This document shows positions 7,765 through 16,572 of a stretch of 29,625 nucleotides of DNA, in pieces (positions within the stretch are counted from its first letter, which is position 1; every line of letters starts with the position of its first letter). This DNA comes from Puniceicoccales bacterium. GTDB taxonomy: Bacteria > Verrucomicrobiota > Verrucomicrobiia > Opitutales > JAIRLM01. Location of the stretch: contig JAITDL010000093.1 in assembly GCA_031282565.1 (NCBI GenBank), forward strand, positions 1 to 29,625, given 5' to 3'. The notes beneath the pieces were generated by a model. It saw only the letters and a program-made list of their open reading frames with translations. It was not told the origin of the DNA and did no database searches. The translations under genes were made by a program, and so were the position numbers.

Positions 7765-9596
7765 AACTGCGCAATTTAGCAACACTTTGCACGCTGTTCG
7801 CCGCTGGGATCTCCTTCGGCGGGGAAGTGCCGTGGTCAGATTCCTCCTACTATCACTTTGCGCAAAACCAAGGCCTCGAAGATCTTATCCATGACTTTAC
7901 CGCCATACAGGGCATCGACGTCGTTGTAAATTCGCCCATCGCCGGAACTGTGAACGGAATCTTCGACGGCATCCCGCCGGCGGAATTTTGGGACAACCTG
8001 TCTAAAGCCTACAACCTGTGCTGGTTCTACGATGGATCTGTGCTCTACGTATACCCAGGATCGTCAATTTCAACGCAAATCATTCCCATGTCGCAGCAGG
8101 AGGGCAATTCGCTCAAAGCCGTTGTGGGAGAGATGGATTTTGCAAGTTCGAGCTGCACTCTCCGCTACATGCCGACCACTAAGATGATGGTAATGAGCGG
8201 CCCGCCGCGATTTTTGGAAATTGTCCACGGCCTCCTCGACAGCATACAGACGAATACGATTCAAAATTTCACCGATGAAACTGTGGTGCAGATATTTCCG
8301 CTAAAATACGCCTTCGCCTACGACGTGAACCTGAGCGTCGGCACCGGGGACGGAGTAACCATCGAAGGCATAGCCACATTGCTGCAGCGTATCCTGTCCG
8401 GCATCAACAGCATACCGCAGACGTCGCAGGAGGCGGTTTCCATCTACAAATCCGGCGTAAGTCAGCGGCTCGATGGCGTCATCCAAAACAAGGAAAATGC
8501 TTTGGCGCAGATTAATGCGCAACGTTCGCACGGAGATCTATCGGCCAACGGTGGCGGCGAGTCTCCGAAAAAGCCATCGAAGCCGAAACAACCGGAAAGC
8601 GATGAAGGCAAGGCAGATGGCGACCAAAGCAATCCGGAACGGGCGCAGCACATAACATCAATAACTTACGACGCGCGGCTGAATGCCGTCATAGTCCGTG
8701 ATCATCGCGACCTCATGCCGTTCTATCAATCTCTCATTGAACGATTTGACGTACCAACAAAGGCCGTTGAAATACAGGTTGCCATCGTGGACGTGGACGT
8801 GGGACAAAGCCGCGAATTGGGCCTCGATGTCGTGCAATTTCTACACGGTGAGAGGGAGTTAACATGGCGCCCAATGGGCTCCGACGTCGAAATTAACAAC
8901 AAAAACGTAAACTTTTTTGCGAAGTTGAATAACGTCCTCCACGGCAGCGATATAGCCGCCAGACTAAAGGCTCTAGAAGGTGTACACGCGGCGAAAACCC
9001 TTTCCAGGCCGTCGGTTCTGACGCTGGACAACCTCGCAGCCGTAATTTCCCGCAGCGACCAAACCTACGTCAGCGTCGCGGGAGCCTATGCAACTGATCT
9101 ATTTACGATTTCCGCATCCGTAGCCCTGCGCGTGATCCCGCACATAATCGACGTGGAAAGGGAAGACGGCAAACTCGAACGGCAAATTAAGTTGTTCGTC
9201 AGCATCGAAGACGGTGCCATGAGCGTCGCAGGTGACATGCCATCAGTCAGTTCCAGCCAGATTAATACACAAACGGTTCTTCTGGAAGGACAAAGCCTCG
9301 TTGTCGGCGGCTACTACAAGGAGCGGCACAACAACGGCCGTCGCGGTGTGCCATTTTTACAGGACCTGCCAATCATCGGCAAAGTCTTCAGCACGACCAC
9401 TGAAGAATCTACGACGGTGGAAAGGCTTTTCATCATCTCGCCGCGCGTAATCGAGCTAACTGCCGAAGACGGAGACCCATACGCGCAGTTTTTCCAAAAA
9501 ACAGACCTCTCCGGAAAGCCGACCATGTCTCTGGACGAGTTCCAAATCAAGGACCGGCGCAGTAGCCGACGAGCCAGAGCGAGCCGTCGCGACTAA
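7761..9596 (+). CDS. sctC: Type III secretion outer-membrane secretin SctC (YscC/CdsC-like)
   Basis: Predicted 611-residue secretin that forms the outer-membrane ring of a type III injectisome. A signal peptide (about residues 1-20) is followed by an N0-like domain opening with the SctC-typical W...YYHFAQNQGLEDLIHDF and NLCWFYDGSVLYVY, then an N1 domain, an N3 domain, and the secretin core from about residue 335. The core ends in the secretin signature VPFLQDLPIIGKVF (530-543) followed by LFIISPRVIEL. The N0 opening is what separates this from type II or type IV pilus secretins. A Lys/Pro/Glu-rich disordered insert occupies about residues 264-296 inside N3, and the C-terminal tail is Arg/Ser-rich. 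No pilotin or inner-ring genes (sctD, sctJ) or export apparatus are in the window, so the rest of the system must be elsewhere. Confidence 0.88.
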   Translation: MKLRNLATLCTLFAAGISFGGEVPWSDSSYYHFAQNQGLEDLIHDFTAIQGIDVVVNSPIAGTVNGIFDGIPPAEFWDNLSKAYNLCWFYDGSVLYVYPGSSISTQIIPMSQQEGNSLKAVVGEMDFASSSCTLRYMPTTKMMVMSGPPRFLEIVHGLLDSIQTNTIQNFTDETVVQIFPLKYAFAYDVNLSVGTGDGVTIEGIATLLQRILSGINSIPQTSQEAVSIYKSGVSQRLDGVIQNKENALAQINAQRSHGDLSANGGGESPKKPSKPKQPESDEGKADGDQSNPERAQHITSITYDARLNAVIVRDHRDLMPFYQSLIERFDVPTKAVEIQVAIVDVDVGQSRELGLDVVQFLHGERELTWRPMGSDVEINNKNVNFFAKLNNVLHGSDIAARLKALEGVHAAKTLSRPSVLTLDNLAAVISRSDQTYVSVAGAYATDLFTISASVALRVIPHIIDVEREDGKLERQIKLFVSIEDGAMSVAGDMPSVSSSQINTQTVLLEGQSLVVGGYYKERHNNGRRGVPFLQDLPIIGKVFSTTTEESTTVERLFIISPRVIELTAEDGDPYAQFFQKTDLSGKPTMSLDEFQIKDRRSSRRARASRRD

Positions 9597-9606
9597 GTTG
9601 CTCGTC

Positions 9607-11277
9607 CTAGGATATTAATGGCAGCAGCGACAATGGGAAAACGGCTGCCACAATGGGCGCGATGAATTTCCATTGGCCCTTGCCTTCTGAGCGTGCGCAG
9701 TAAATTGCGAACAAAGTCACTGCAGTCCAGGGAATTAGCACCGATGCCGACACCGCAAGCTCGCCGGACTGGACCCATGGAATCGCTCCCGTTGAGCTTG
9801 TTAGAAAAACTATGGCCCACAAAAATGGTCGGGCGAAGAAGTTAAAAAGCTGGCAGCACGCAAAAATTCCAAAAAGGCCGCAGCAAAGAGAGCAAAATCC
9901 GCACAAAATGGCGATTTCGGCGACGGGAATGACCAGTGGATTTATGAAAATCCCGCCGATGGAAAATGTTTGGAAGTGGTAGAGCGACAGCGGGATAAGT
10001 GGGATTGTCGTAGAAAATGAAATGGCAGCCATGTCGATGCAGCTGGCAGCGGTAGCGCGAAACTTATTTGGACGTTTATTTTCTCGGCTAAATGACTTGC
10101 GTCGAGGCACAAGGAGTTGCTGAATGCGGCGACCGAGCGGAATTCCATAGGCTATTAGTGAGAAAACCACGGCGTAAGATAGCTGAAATCCGGTATTTAG
10201 CAGATCAAGCGGCCGCGCCAAAAGCGTGATGAAGGCGGCTGCGGTCAGCGACGGCATTGAACTGGAGTAGCGCGAAAAAAGCGGTGCAGCCCAGAAAGAT
10301 GTGACCATTATTAGCGCCCTAACCGACGACGGACTTGCGCCTGTCATCGCAACGAATGCGGAAAGCAGAAGCAGTCTAATGGCGAAGAGAGGCCAGGAAG
10401 AAACTCCAAGCCAACGCGTTGCGAACGCCAAAAATGATGCGATAATGCCAATGTGTAATCCGCTAATTGCGAATAGATGGGCGACTCCGGCACGGGAATA
10501 TGTGTCTTTCTCCTTGGCACTCAGGCCATTACGATTTCCAAGTAGCATCGCCTCATAGATGCGGCCCGCTTGTCCAGAGCCGTCCATGGCGAGCTGAAGT
10601 GACATGGTGCAGCGTGCCAGCACTTTAGCAAAAAATTCATCGGCCGCCGATCCGGGCTCAACGGCTGTGACTGTCCCGCTGCCGATGCGGCTTAAAATTC
10701 CGACTTCGCGCAGATAGCGTTCAAATGATGCCTTACTGTTTCGCGTGGAATGAATTATCGCTCTGACTCGCAGCAATTGTCCGCGCTGCGGAATCGGAAG
10801 TCCTTCTCCAAGAGCCAAATTATAATATATACACTGGCCGAGTTTTCCGTGGCAGTTCTCCATTTCTTCAATGTGCGCAAACCCCCTTATGCGGCGGCCG
10901 CTGGCGTATGTGTGCACGGTGCAGCGATCTATGCGGATAGCAATTTGCCGCCTGTTGCCATTGACATATTTCGGCAGCGGAACCTCGGCGGCGCAGAATC
11001 CACGAACCCATCCGGCCGCGGAAAATGCGAGCAGTAGGAAGATGTCTTTCCATTTGCGCAGGAACATATTGCGCAGACATGCGACGGCCAAGACAATGGC
11101 GGCAGAACCTCCATAGCCAAGCGCAATCAATATGCCAAGCATAAGTCCAACTAGCGGAATTAGAAGTGGCACCTGCGCACCACGTGCCAACTCTCTCCTC
11201 AACATGCCCACGCCACTTTGTGCTAACTTCATAGGCGCTATGCGCAATCTGGAACTTTCGTTATTTCGCCAAGGCAT
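9607..11277 (-). CDS. comEC: ComEC/Rec2-type DNA uptake channel, short form without C-terminal hydrolase domain
   Basis: Polytopic membrane protein that forms the inner-membrane channel for transforming DNA. 556 residues, against about 750 for ComEC with the metallo-beta-lactamase-like domain; this one has an N-terminal pair of membrane segments, an OB-like DUF4131 region (about 110-200), and the Competence domain with the hallmark HLFAISGLHIG, TGASPSSVRALIM and LLNTGFQLSYAV. It ends shortly after the last membrane segments, so the C-terminal nuclease-like domain is missing. The gene is convergent with sctC, with a 10-base gap. Start uncertain: ATG 11277, 11232 or 11208 are all in frame; the last (MLRRELARGAQVP) lies closest to the first membrane segment. 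None has a strong Shine-Dalgarno sequence. Confidence 0.88.
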   Translation of the reverse strand: MPWRNNESSRLRIAPMKLAQSGVGMLRRELARGAQVPLLIPLVGLMLGILIALGYGGSAAIVLAVACLRNMFLRKWKDIFLLLAFSAAGWVRGFCAAEVPLPKYVNGNRRQIAIRIDRCTVHTYASGRRIRGFAHIEEMENCHGKLGQCIYYNLALGEGLPIPQRGQLLRVRAIIHSTRNSKASFERYLREVGILSRIGSGTVTAVEPGSAADEFFAKVLARCTMSLQLAMDGSGQAGRIYEAMLLGNRNGLSAKEKDTYSRAGVAHLFAISGLHIGIIASFLAFATRWLGVSSWPLFAIRLLLLSAFVAMTGASPSSVRALIMVTSFWAAPLFSRYSSSMPSLTAAAFITLLARPLDLLNTGFQLSYAVVFSLIAYGIPLGRRIQQLLVPRRKSFSRENKRPNKFRATAASCIDMAAISFSTTIPLIPLSLYHFQTFSIGGIFINPLVIPVAEIAILCGFCSLCCGLFGIFACCQLFNFFARPFLWAIVFLTSSTGAIPWVQSGELAVSASVLIPWTAVTLFAIYCARSEGKGQWKFIAPIVAAVFPLSLLPLIS

Positions 11278-11458
11278 TCATTGCCAATTCAATTTGATTC
11301 TTGCGCCGGTTTCTGTTCGGCGGCCGCCGCAGCTGGTAATAGTTGCGCCGCAGCCACTTGCCGTCGGCGAAAAAAGAAACAACTTCGCCGCTTGACCGGG
11401 CAGCCGCCATTGACTAGGAACCATTGTCCACGGGTTGGAGTGGTCAGAAGTTGTTGCC

Positions 11459-13948
11459 ATGGAATCTGAAAACTTTGATGATAGCGCGCGGACCGGCAGC
11501 GCCGGCGACTACACCGCCGACAAAATTCAAAAACTAGAAGGACTCGAAGGCGTTCGCAGGAGGCCGGATATGTACATCGGCGACACCGGCGAGCGCGGAC
11601 TGCACCACTGCGTCTTTGAAATCGTCGACAACTGCATCGACGAGGCACTCGCCGGCCACTGCCGCAATGTGTCAGTCACAATCCACAGCAACGGAGCATG
11701 TTCCATCGACGACGACGGCCGCGGAATACCGGTCGACATGCACCCGCAATACAAAATTCCAGCCATCGAACTCGTTCTCACCAACCTACATGCCGGCGGG
11801 AAGTTCTCCAAAGGCGCCTACCGCGTCTCCGGCGGATTGCACGGCGTCGGAGCGAAATGCGTTAATGCTCTGTCGGAACGCTTTGAGGTCGAAGTTCGCC
11901 GCAACGGCAAGATCTACCGCATGTTATTTTCGCGCGGCAAGGTAATTGACTCCCTGCGAACGATTGGCGATGCACAGACAACTGGAACGCACGTCACATT
12001 TTTCCCAGATCCGGAAATTTTTCGCAGCACCAGGGATTTTAACTGGGAAATTTTAGCTAAGCGCCTACGGGAGTTAGCGTTCCTGAATCCTGGCATCCGC
12101 GTATCGCTGAGTGATGAGCGCATCGACAAGACGGTAGAATTTCACTTCGAAAATGGCATCGGCGAATATGTTAGCTTTCTAAATTCCGGCAAAACAACGC
12201 TCCACGGCGAGCCGATCGTATTTGAGGGATCTGCTCCAGCTGAAGATGCTGATGGAGATGGAGTTGTGACGGCAAACATTGCAATACAGTACAACGACGG
12301 CTACGGCGAGCAGGTCTATGCCTACGCGAATTCAATCCATAACGTTGAGGGTGGCACGCACTTATCCGGCTTTCGCACTGCGCTGACACGAGTCCTAAAT
12401 GCCTATGCGAAACAAAACAACCTGTTGAAAGACAAGGACCCGGCAATCACCGGCGACGACGTGAGAGAGGGGTTGACGGCGATCGTGTCCGTGAAAGTTC
12501 CGGAGCCGCGTTTTGAGGGGCAGACAAAAACAAAACTATCTACTGGAGAGGTAGATGGCATAGTTCAAAAAATCGTCGGCGACTCGCTGAAGTACGCCCT
12601 GGAAATCACGCCGGCGCTCGGAAAAAAAATCATTGAAAAGTGCGTAAACGCTGCAAGAGCCAGGGAGGCAGCAAGAAAGGCCCGCGAGACAGTGCGGAAA
12701 AGCGCCCTCGTTGGCGGCGGATTGCCTGGGAAATTGGCTGACTGCTCGGAAAAGGATCCATCTCTCTGCGAGCTGTTTATCGTTGAAGGAGATTCGGCCG
12801 GCGGCTCAGCAAAACAAGGAAGAAATCGGGCGACACAGGCCATTTTACCGTTGCGCGGGAAAGTGTTAAACGTCGAAAAGGCGCGCATTGACCGCGTACT
12901 TAGCAATGCAGAAATTCGTGCCATGATAACTGCCTGCGGCACAGGGGTTGGCGAAAGCAGCGACGCGTCATCATTCGACATCGGCCGCTGCCGCTATCAC
13001 AAAATAATAATAATGTCCGACGCCGACGTGGATGGTGCTCACATACGGACACTTCTGCTAACTTTTTTCTTCCGCCAAATGCGTGGACTCATCGACAGCG
13101 GGTACGTGTATATCGCTCAGCCGCCGCTATATAGAATCAAACGCAGAAAACACGAACGCTACGTGAAGGACGACGGCGAAATGAACAGCATTCTCCTAGA
13201 GCTTGGCGTGGAGGATTTAACGCTTTCGCGCACCGACGACGGCCACCAGTTTCCAAGCGACCAATTAAAAAAATTGCTGGACTGCGCCTGCCGCATCGAA
13301 TCCCTCGGCGCAGGAGTGAGACGGCACGGATGCCCACTGACAGATTACTTGGAGAGAAGGACTTCCGACGGGAAATTGCCGCAATATCTGGCCAAAATAC
13401 GTGTCGGCAACGGCGAATCATTCTTCTTCCTCGCGGACGACGGCGCCAGGGCAGATTTTTACGGCGAACATAATATCGTCGAAGATGCTCTCGGTGGCAT
13501 AGTTAACAGAGATGTTGAAATCGGCGGGATCGTACGCCGTGAACGCATCTCGCTGCAGGAAATTTTTGAAAGTACCTCCATCGAAGCAATTTTAAATGAA
13601 ATGGAGCGCTGTGGATTCCCAATCGAAAGCTTCCGCAGCGGCTATGAGTTGTGCGACGGCAAGGGGTTACGCATAAAACTTGGTGGCATATTGGACCTTC
13701 CCGACGCCGTGCGCACAAACGGACGCAAGGGACTTACAATACAGCGCTACAAAGGCTTAGGTGAAATGAATCCGCCGCAACTCTATGAGACGACGATGGA
13801 TCCTGATCGCCGCAATCTGCTGCGCGTGTCAATCGCCGACGCAGCTCTCGCCGACGCAACGTTTTCCATGCTAATGGGCGAGGATGTGGAAATTCGGCGC
13901 GCGTTCATCGAAGATAATGCGCTCAATGTGTGCAACTTAGACATCTAG
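11459..13948 (+). CDS. gyrB: DNA gyrase subunit B
   Basis: ATPase and TOPRIM subunit of gyrase, 829 residues from ATG 11459. Visible: EGLEGVRRRPDMYIGD and FEIVDNCIDEALAG with catalytic Glu54 and Mg-binding Asn58, DDGRGIPVD, the ATP-lid glycines GGLHGVGAKCVNALS, the transducer domain, the TOPRIM block EGDSAGGSAKQGRNR, DADVDGAHIRTLLL, and the C-terminal QRYKGLGEMNPPQLYETTMD. It has the long TOPRIM insert of about 165 residues seen in E. coli-type GyrB (804 residues). ATG 11459 is chosen over TTG 11435 because of normal N-terminal length and a purine-rich AGAAG before it. gyrA begins 11 bases after the stop, so both subunits are made together. Confidence 0.97.
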   Translation: MESENFDDSARTGSAGDYTADKIQKLEGLEGVRRRPDMYIGDTGERGLHHCVFEIVDNCIDEALAGHCRNVSVTIHSNGACSIDDDGRGIPVDMHPQYKIPAIELVLTNLHAGGKFSKGAYRVSGGLHGVGAKCVNALSERFEVEVRRNGKIYRMLFSRGKVIDSLRTIGDAQTTGTHVTFFPDPEIFRSTRDFNWEILAKRLRELAFLNPGIRVSLSDERIDKTVEFHFENGIGEYVSFLNSGKTTLHGEPIVFEGSAPAEDADGDGVVTANIAIQYNDGYGEQVYAYANSIHNVEGGTHLSGFRTALTRVLNAYAKQNNLLKDKDPAITGDDVREGLTAIVSVKVPEPRFEGQTKTKLSTGEVDGIVQKIVGDSLKYALEITPALGKKIIEKCVNAARAREAARKARETVRKSALVGGGLPGKLADCSEKDPSLCELFIVEGDSAGGSAKQGRNRATQAILPLRGKVLNVEKARIDRVLSNAEIRAMITACGTGVGESSDASSFDIGRCRYHKIIIMSDADVDGAHIRTLLLTFFFRQMRGLIDSGYVYIAQPPLYRIKRRKHERYVKDDGEMNSILLELGVEDLTLSRTDDGHQFPSDQLKKLLDCACRIESLGAGVRRHGCPLTDYLERRTSDGKLPQYLAKIRVGNGESFFFLADDGARADFYGEHNIVEDALGGIVNRDVEIGGIVRRERISLQEIFESTSIEAILNEMERCGFPIESFRSGYELCDGKGLRIKLGGILDLPDAVRTNGRKGLTIQRYKGLGEMNPPQLYETTMDPDRRNLLRVSIADAALADATFSMLMGEDVEIRRAFIEDNALNVCNLDI

Positions 13949-13959
13949 GAAATTTAGAA

Positions 13960-16467
13960 ATGGCATCGGATGAACTAAATGGAAACTCCCGCGCGGAGTA
14001 CGAATCAATTGTTGATGGGGTAACGGCCGACTGCGAAGTGGCTGCCGGTCAAGAATTTACAGACGTTCACTGCAGCGAGGTCAGCATCGTCCAAGTAATG
14101 CAAAGCTCGTACCTTGACTACTCCATGTCGGTCATTGTTAGCAGAGCGCTGCCGGACGTGCGCGACGGACTTAAACCTGTGCAGCGAAGAATCTTATACG
14201 CGATGTTTCGCGAGGGACTTCTCCACAACAGGCCCTTCGATAAATGTGCCGGCGTCATCGGTGAAGTGCTCAAAAACTATCACCCGCACGGCGATTCATC
14301 GGTCTATGACGCGCTTGTACGTCTTGCGCAATCGTGGGTTATGCGCTATCCGCTCGTTCAGCCGCAGGGAAATTTTGGATCCGTCGACGGCGACTCGGCC
14401 GCAGCTTACCGCTACACTGAGTGCCGCTTGGCGAAGTTCGCCGAAGAAATTTTGCGGGACCTCGACGAGGAAACGGTGAACTTTGTCCAGAACTACAAGG
14501 AGAGCACGGTTGAGCCGGATGTGCTGCCATGCGCCCTGCCGAATTTGCTGCTAAACGGTTCCACCGGAATCGCCGTCGGCATGGCCACGAACATCCCGCC
14601 GCACAACAGCAGGGAGATAATCGACGGCGCGCTCGCACTAATCGATGATCCTCACCTAAGCCACGATGATTTGGCGAAAATCGTTCGCGGGCCGGACTTT
14701 CCAACTGGTGGCGAAATCATTGGCTACGAAGGAATTCGCAAATACATCACCGGAGGCCGCGGCATAGTCCGCATGCGTGGGAAGGTTACGACAGAAGAAC
14801 TTAAAACTGGTCGCGAACAAATAGTCATCAGCGAACTTCCCTACGCCGTAAATCGCGCCGGATTGGTGGAAAAAATCGCCGAATTGGTCACGGCAAAAAC
14901 TTTGGATGAAGTTTCTGAGATTCGCGACGAGTCCGATGAAAATACGCGCATAGTGTTGGAGCTGAAGCGCGGAGAGCCGTCGCGCGTCGCCATAAATAAA
15001 CTCTTCCTTCACACGCCGCTCGAATCATCATTCGGCGTCATCCTTCTAGCACTGGATGGGAAGAGACCCAAACAGATGCCGCTCAAGGAGATGCTCGAAT
15101 TGTTCATCGAACACCGCCGCGATGTGGTGACAAGACGAACGCAATTCAGACTGCATAAGGCCGCTGCCAGGGCGCACTTATTGGAAGGATTTCGCATCGC
15201 CCTCGACCACATGGACGACTTTGTTAGGTTGATTAGAGCGGCTGACAGCAGGGACTTAGCGAAAAATGAACTCATGGCGCGCTACCCGCTGGACGGCGAC
15301 CAGGCCGATGCAATCTTGGAAATGCGTCTCTACCAACTCACTGCCCTGGAACGAGTAAAGATAGACGGCGAGTACGAAGAACTGCTGCTGCACATAGCTA
15401 ATTACGAAGCGATTTTGGCCGACAGTGCAATACTCATGGGCATCATCCGCAAGGAATTAGAGGAACTAAAAGACGTCTACGGAGATGCTAGGAAAACGCA
15501 AATCCTTCCAGCGGAAGGTGAATTCTGCATCGAAGACGTAATACCAAACGAATGCTGCGTCATCACGGTTACAAAGGAGGGATTCATTAAGCGTACAGCC
15601 GCAGATTCATACAACACGCAGCGCAGGGGAGGAAAGGGCGTCATCGGGGCTGGACAGCGGGAATCGGACTCCGTGGAACACCTGTTTTCCGCGTCGACGC
15701 ACGACTACATTATCTTCGCCATGGACAACGGACGTATCTACGTGCAAAAGGTTTATGACATTCCTGAGGCCACGCGGACGTCGAAGGGCCGGTCGCTGGT
15801 CAATTTATTGCAAATGCAAGAGGGGGAACGAGTTGCGGCAATGCTATGCGCCAAAAGTTTTGACTCCGATCAAAATATCGTCATGTGCACCCGTCTCGGC
15901 GTAGTCAAAAAAACAGCCATTCGCGACTATCGCAACTACCGCAAGGATGGCATCATAGGAATCAAAATAGACGACGGAGACTGCCTCATCGCTGCCCACC
16001 TGACCTCTGGATCCGACGAACTCATGATTGTCACCGAAATGGCCATGTCCGTTAAGTTTCCGGAATCTGACCTGCGAGTTCAGGGGCGGGCGACGAGGGG
16101 CGTGCGCGGCATCACACTGCGGCCAGGGGATGAGGTGAAAATGCTTGCCGTCGTGGATAATGAGGCATCATTGCTCCTCGCAACTGAAAACGGCCTCGGA
16201 AAGCGATCGAAGTATGAGGATTACAGAACACAACATCGCGGCGGTGTAGGCGTTATCGCAATGCGAACGAAGGCACCAATTTGCGCAGCATTGAACGTGC
16301 GCGATGGCGACGAAATCATGCTGTTGACGAGAAAAGGGCAGGCCGTCCGCACACCAGTCTCCGACATTCGCATCATCGGACGTACAACGCAGGGAGTCAG
16401 GCTCATAAACCTCTCCGACGGCGATCGCCTTGCCGGAATTAGTCCGGTCCTCGACAGCGGTGAGTAG
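13960..16467 (+). CDS. gyrA: DNA gyrase subunit A
   Basis: Breakage-reunion subunit of gyrase, 835 residues. It has an extra ~30 N-terminal residues compared with E. coli, then YLDYSMSVIVSRALPDVRDG. The quinolone-resistance region reads HPHGDSSVYDALVRLAQ: Ser113 and Asp117 match E. coli Ser83 and Asp87, so it carries wild-type residues at both major sites. The catalytic Tyr is Tyr152 in AAAYRYTE. The C-terminal domain has the GyrA box QRRGGKG and repeated beta-pinwheel blades such as QGRATRGVRGI and GRTTQGVRLI, which marks it as gyrase and not topoisomerase IV. ATG 13960 follows AGGA at 13947-13950 with good spacing. Confidence 0.97.
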   Translation: MASDELNGNSRAEYESIVDGVTADCEVAAGQEFTDVHCSEVSIVQVMQSSYLDYSMSVIVSRALPDVRDGLKPVQRRILYAMFREGLLHNRPFDKCAGVIGEVLKNYHPHGDSSVYDALVRLAQSWVMRYPLVQPQGNFGSVDGDSAAAYRYTECRLAKFAEEILRDLDEETVNFVQNYKESTVEPDVLPCALPNLLLNGSTGIAVGMATNIPPHNSREIIDGALALIDDPHLSHDDLAKIVRGPDFPTGGEIIGYEGIRKYITGGRGIVRMRGKVTTEELKTGREQIVISELPYAVNRAGLVEKIAELVTAKTLDEVSEIRDESDENTRIVLELKRGEPSRVAINKLFLHTPLESSFGVILLALDGKRPKQMPLKEMLELFIEHRRDVVTRRTQFRLHKAAARAHLLEGFRIALDHMDDFVRLIRAADSRDLAKNELMARYPLDGDQADAILEMRLYQLTALERVKIDGEYEELLLHIANYEAILADSAILMGIIRKELEELKDVYGDARKTQILPAEGEFCIEDVIPNECCVITVTKEGFIKRTAADSYNTQRRGGKGVIGAGQRESDSVEHLFSASTHDYIIFAMDNGRIYVQKVYDIPEATRTSKGRSLVNLLQMQEGERVAAMLCAKSFDSDQNIVMCTRLGVVKKTAIRDYRNYRKDGIIGIKIDDGDCLIAAHLTSGSDELMIVTEMAMSVKFPESDLRVQGRATRGVRGITLRPGDEVKMLAVVDNEASLLLATENGLGKRSKYEDYRTQHRGGVGVIAMRTKAPICAALNVRDGDEIMLLTRKGQAVRTPVSDIRIIGRTTQGVRLINLSDGDRLAGISPVLDSGE

Positions 16468-16530
16468 TTAAGTTTTTGCCGATTTTGTAGTTTCAACAGG
16501 CTCAACGTGTGCATGTTACACAAAAAGTAG

Positions 16531-16558
16531 TTGCGGCCGGTCGACGGCAGGCTAGACT
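16531..16558 (+). promoter_or_regulatory. Possible sigma-70 promoter for the cysteine-rich exported protein
   Basis: TTGCGG at 16531-16536, a 16-base spacer and TAGACT at 16553-16558. Transcription would start about 8 bases before ATG 16573, giving a very short leader; no Shine-Dalgarno sequence is present. Confidence 0.35.
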
Positions 16559-16572
16559 CGTACAGCAAAATC

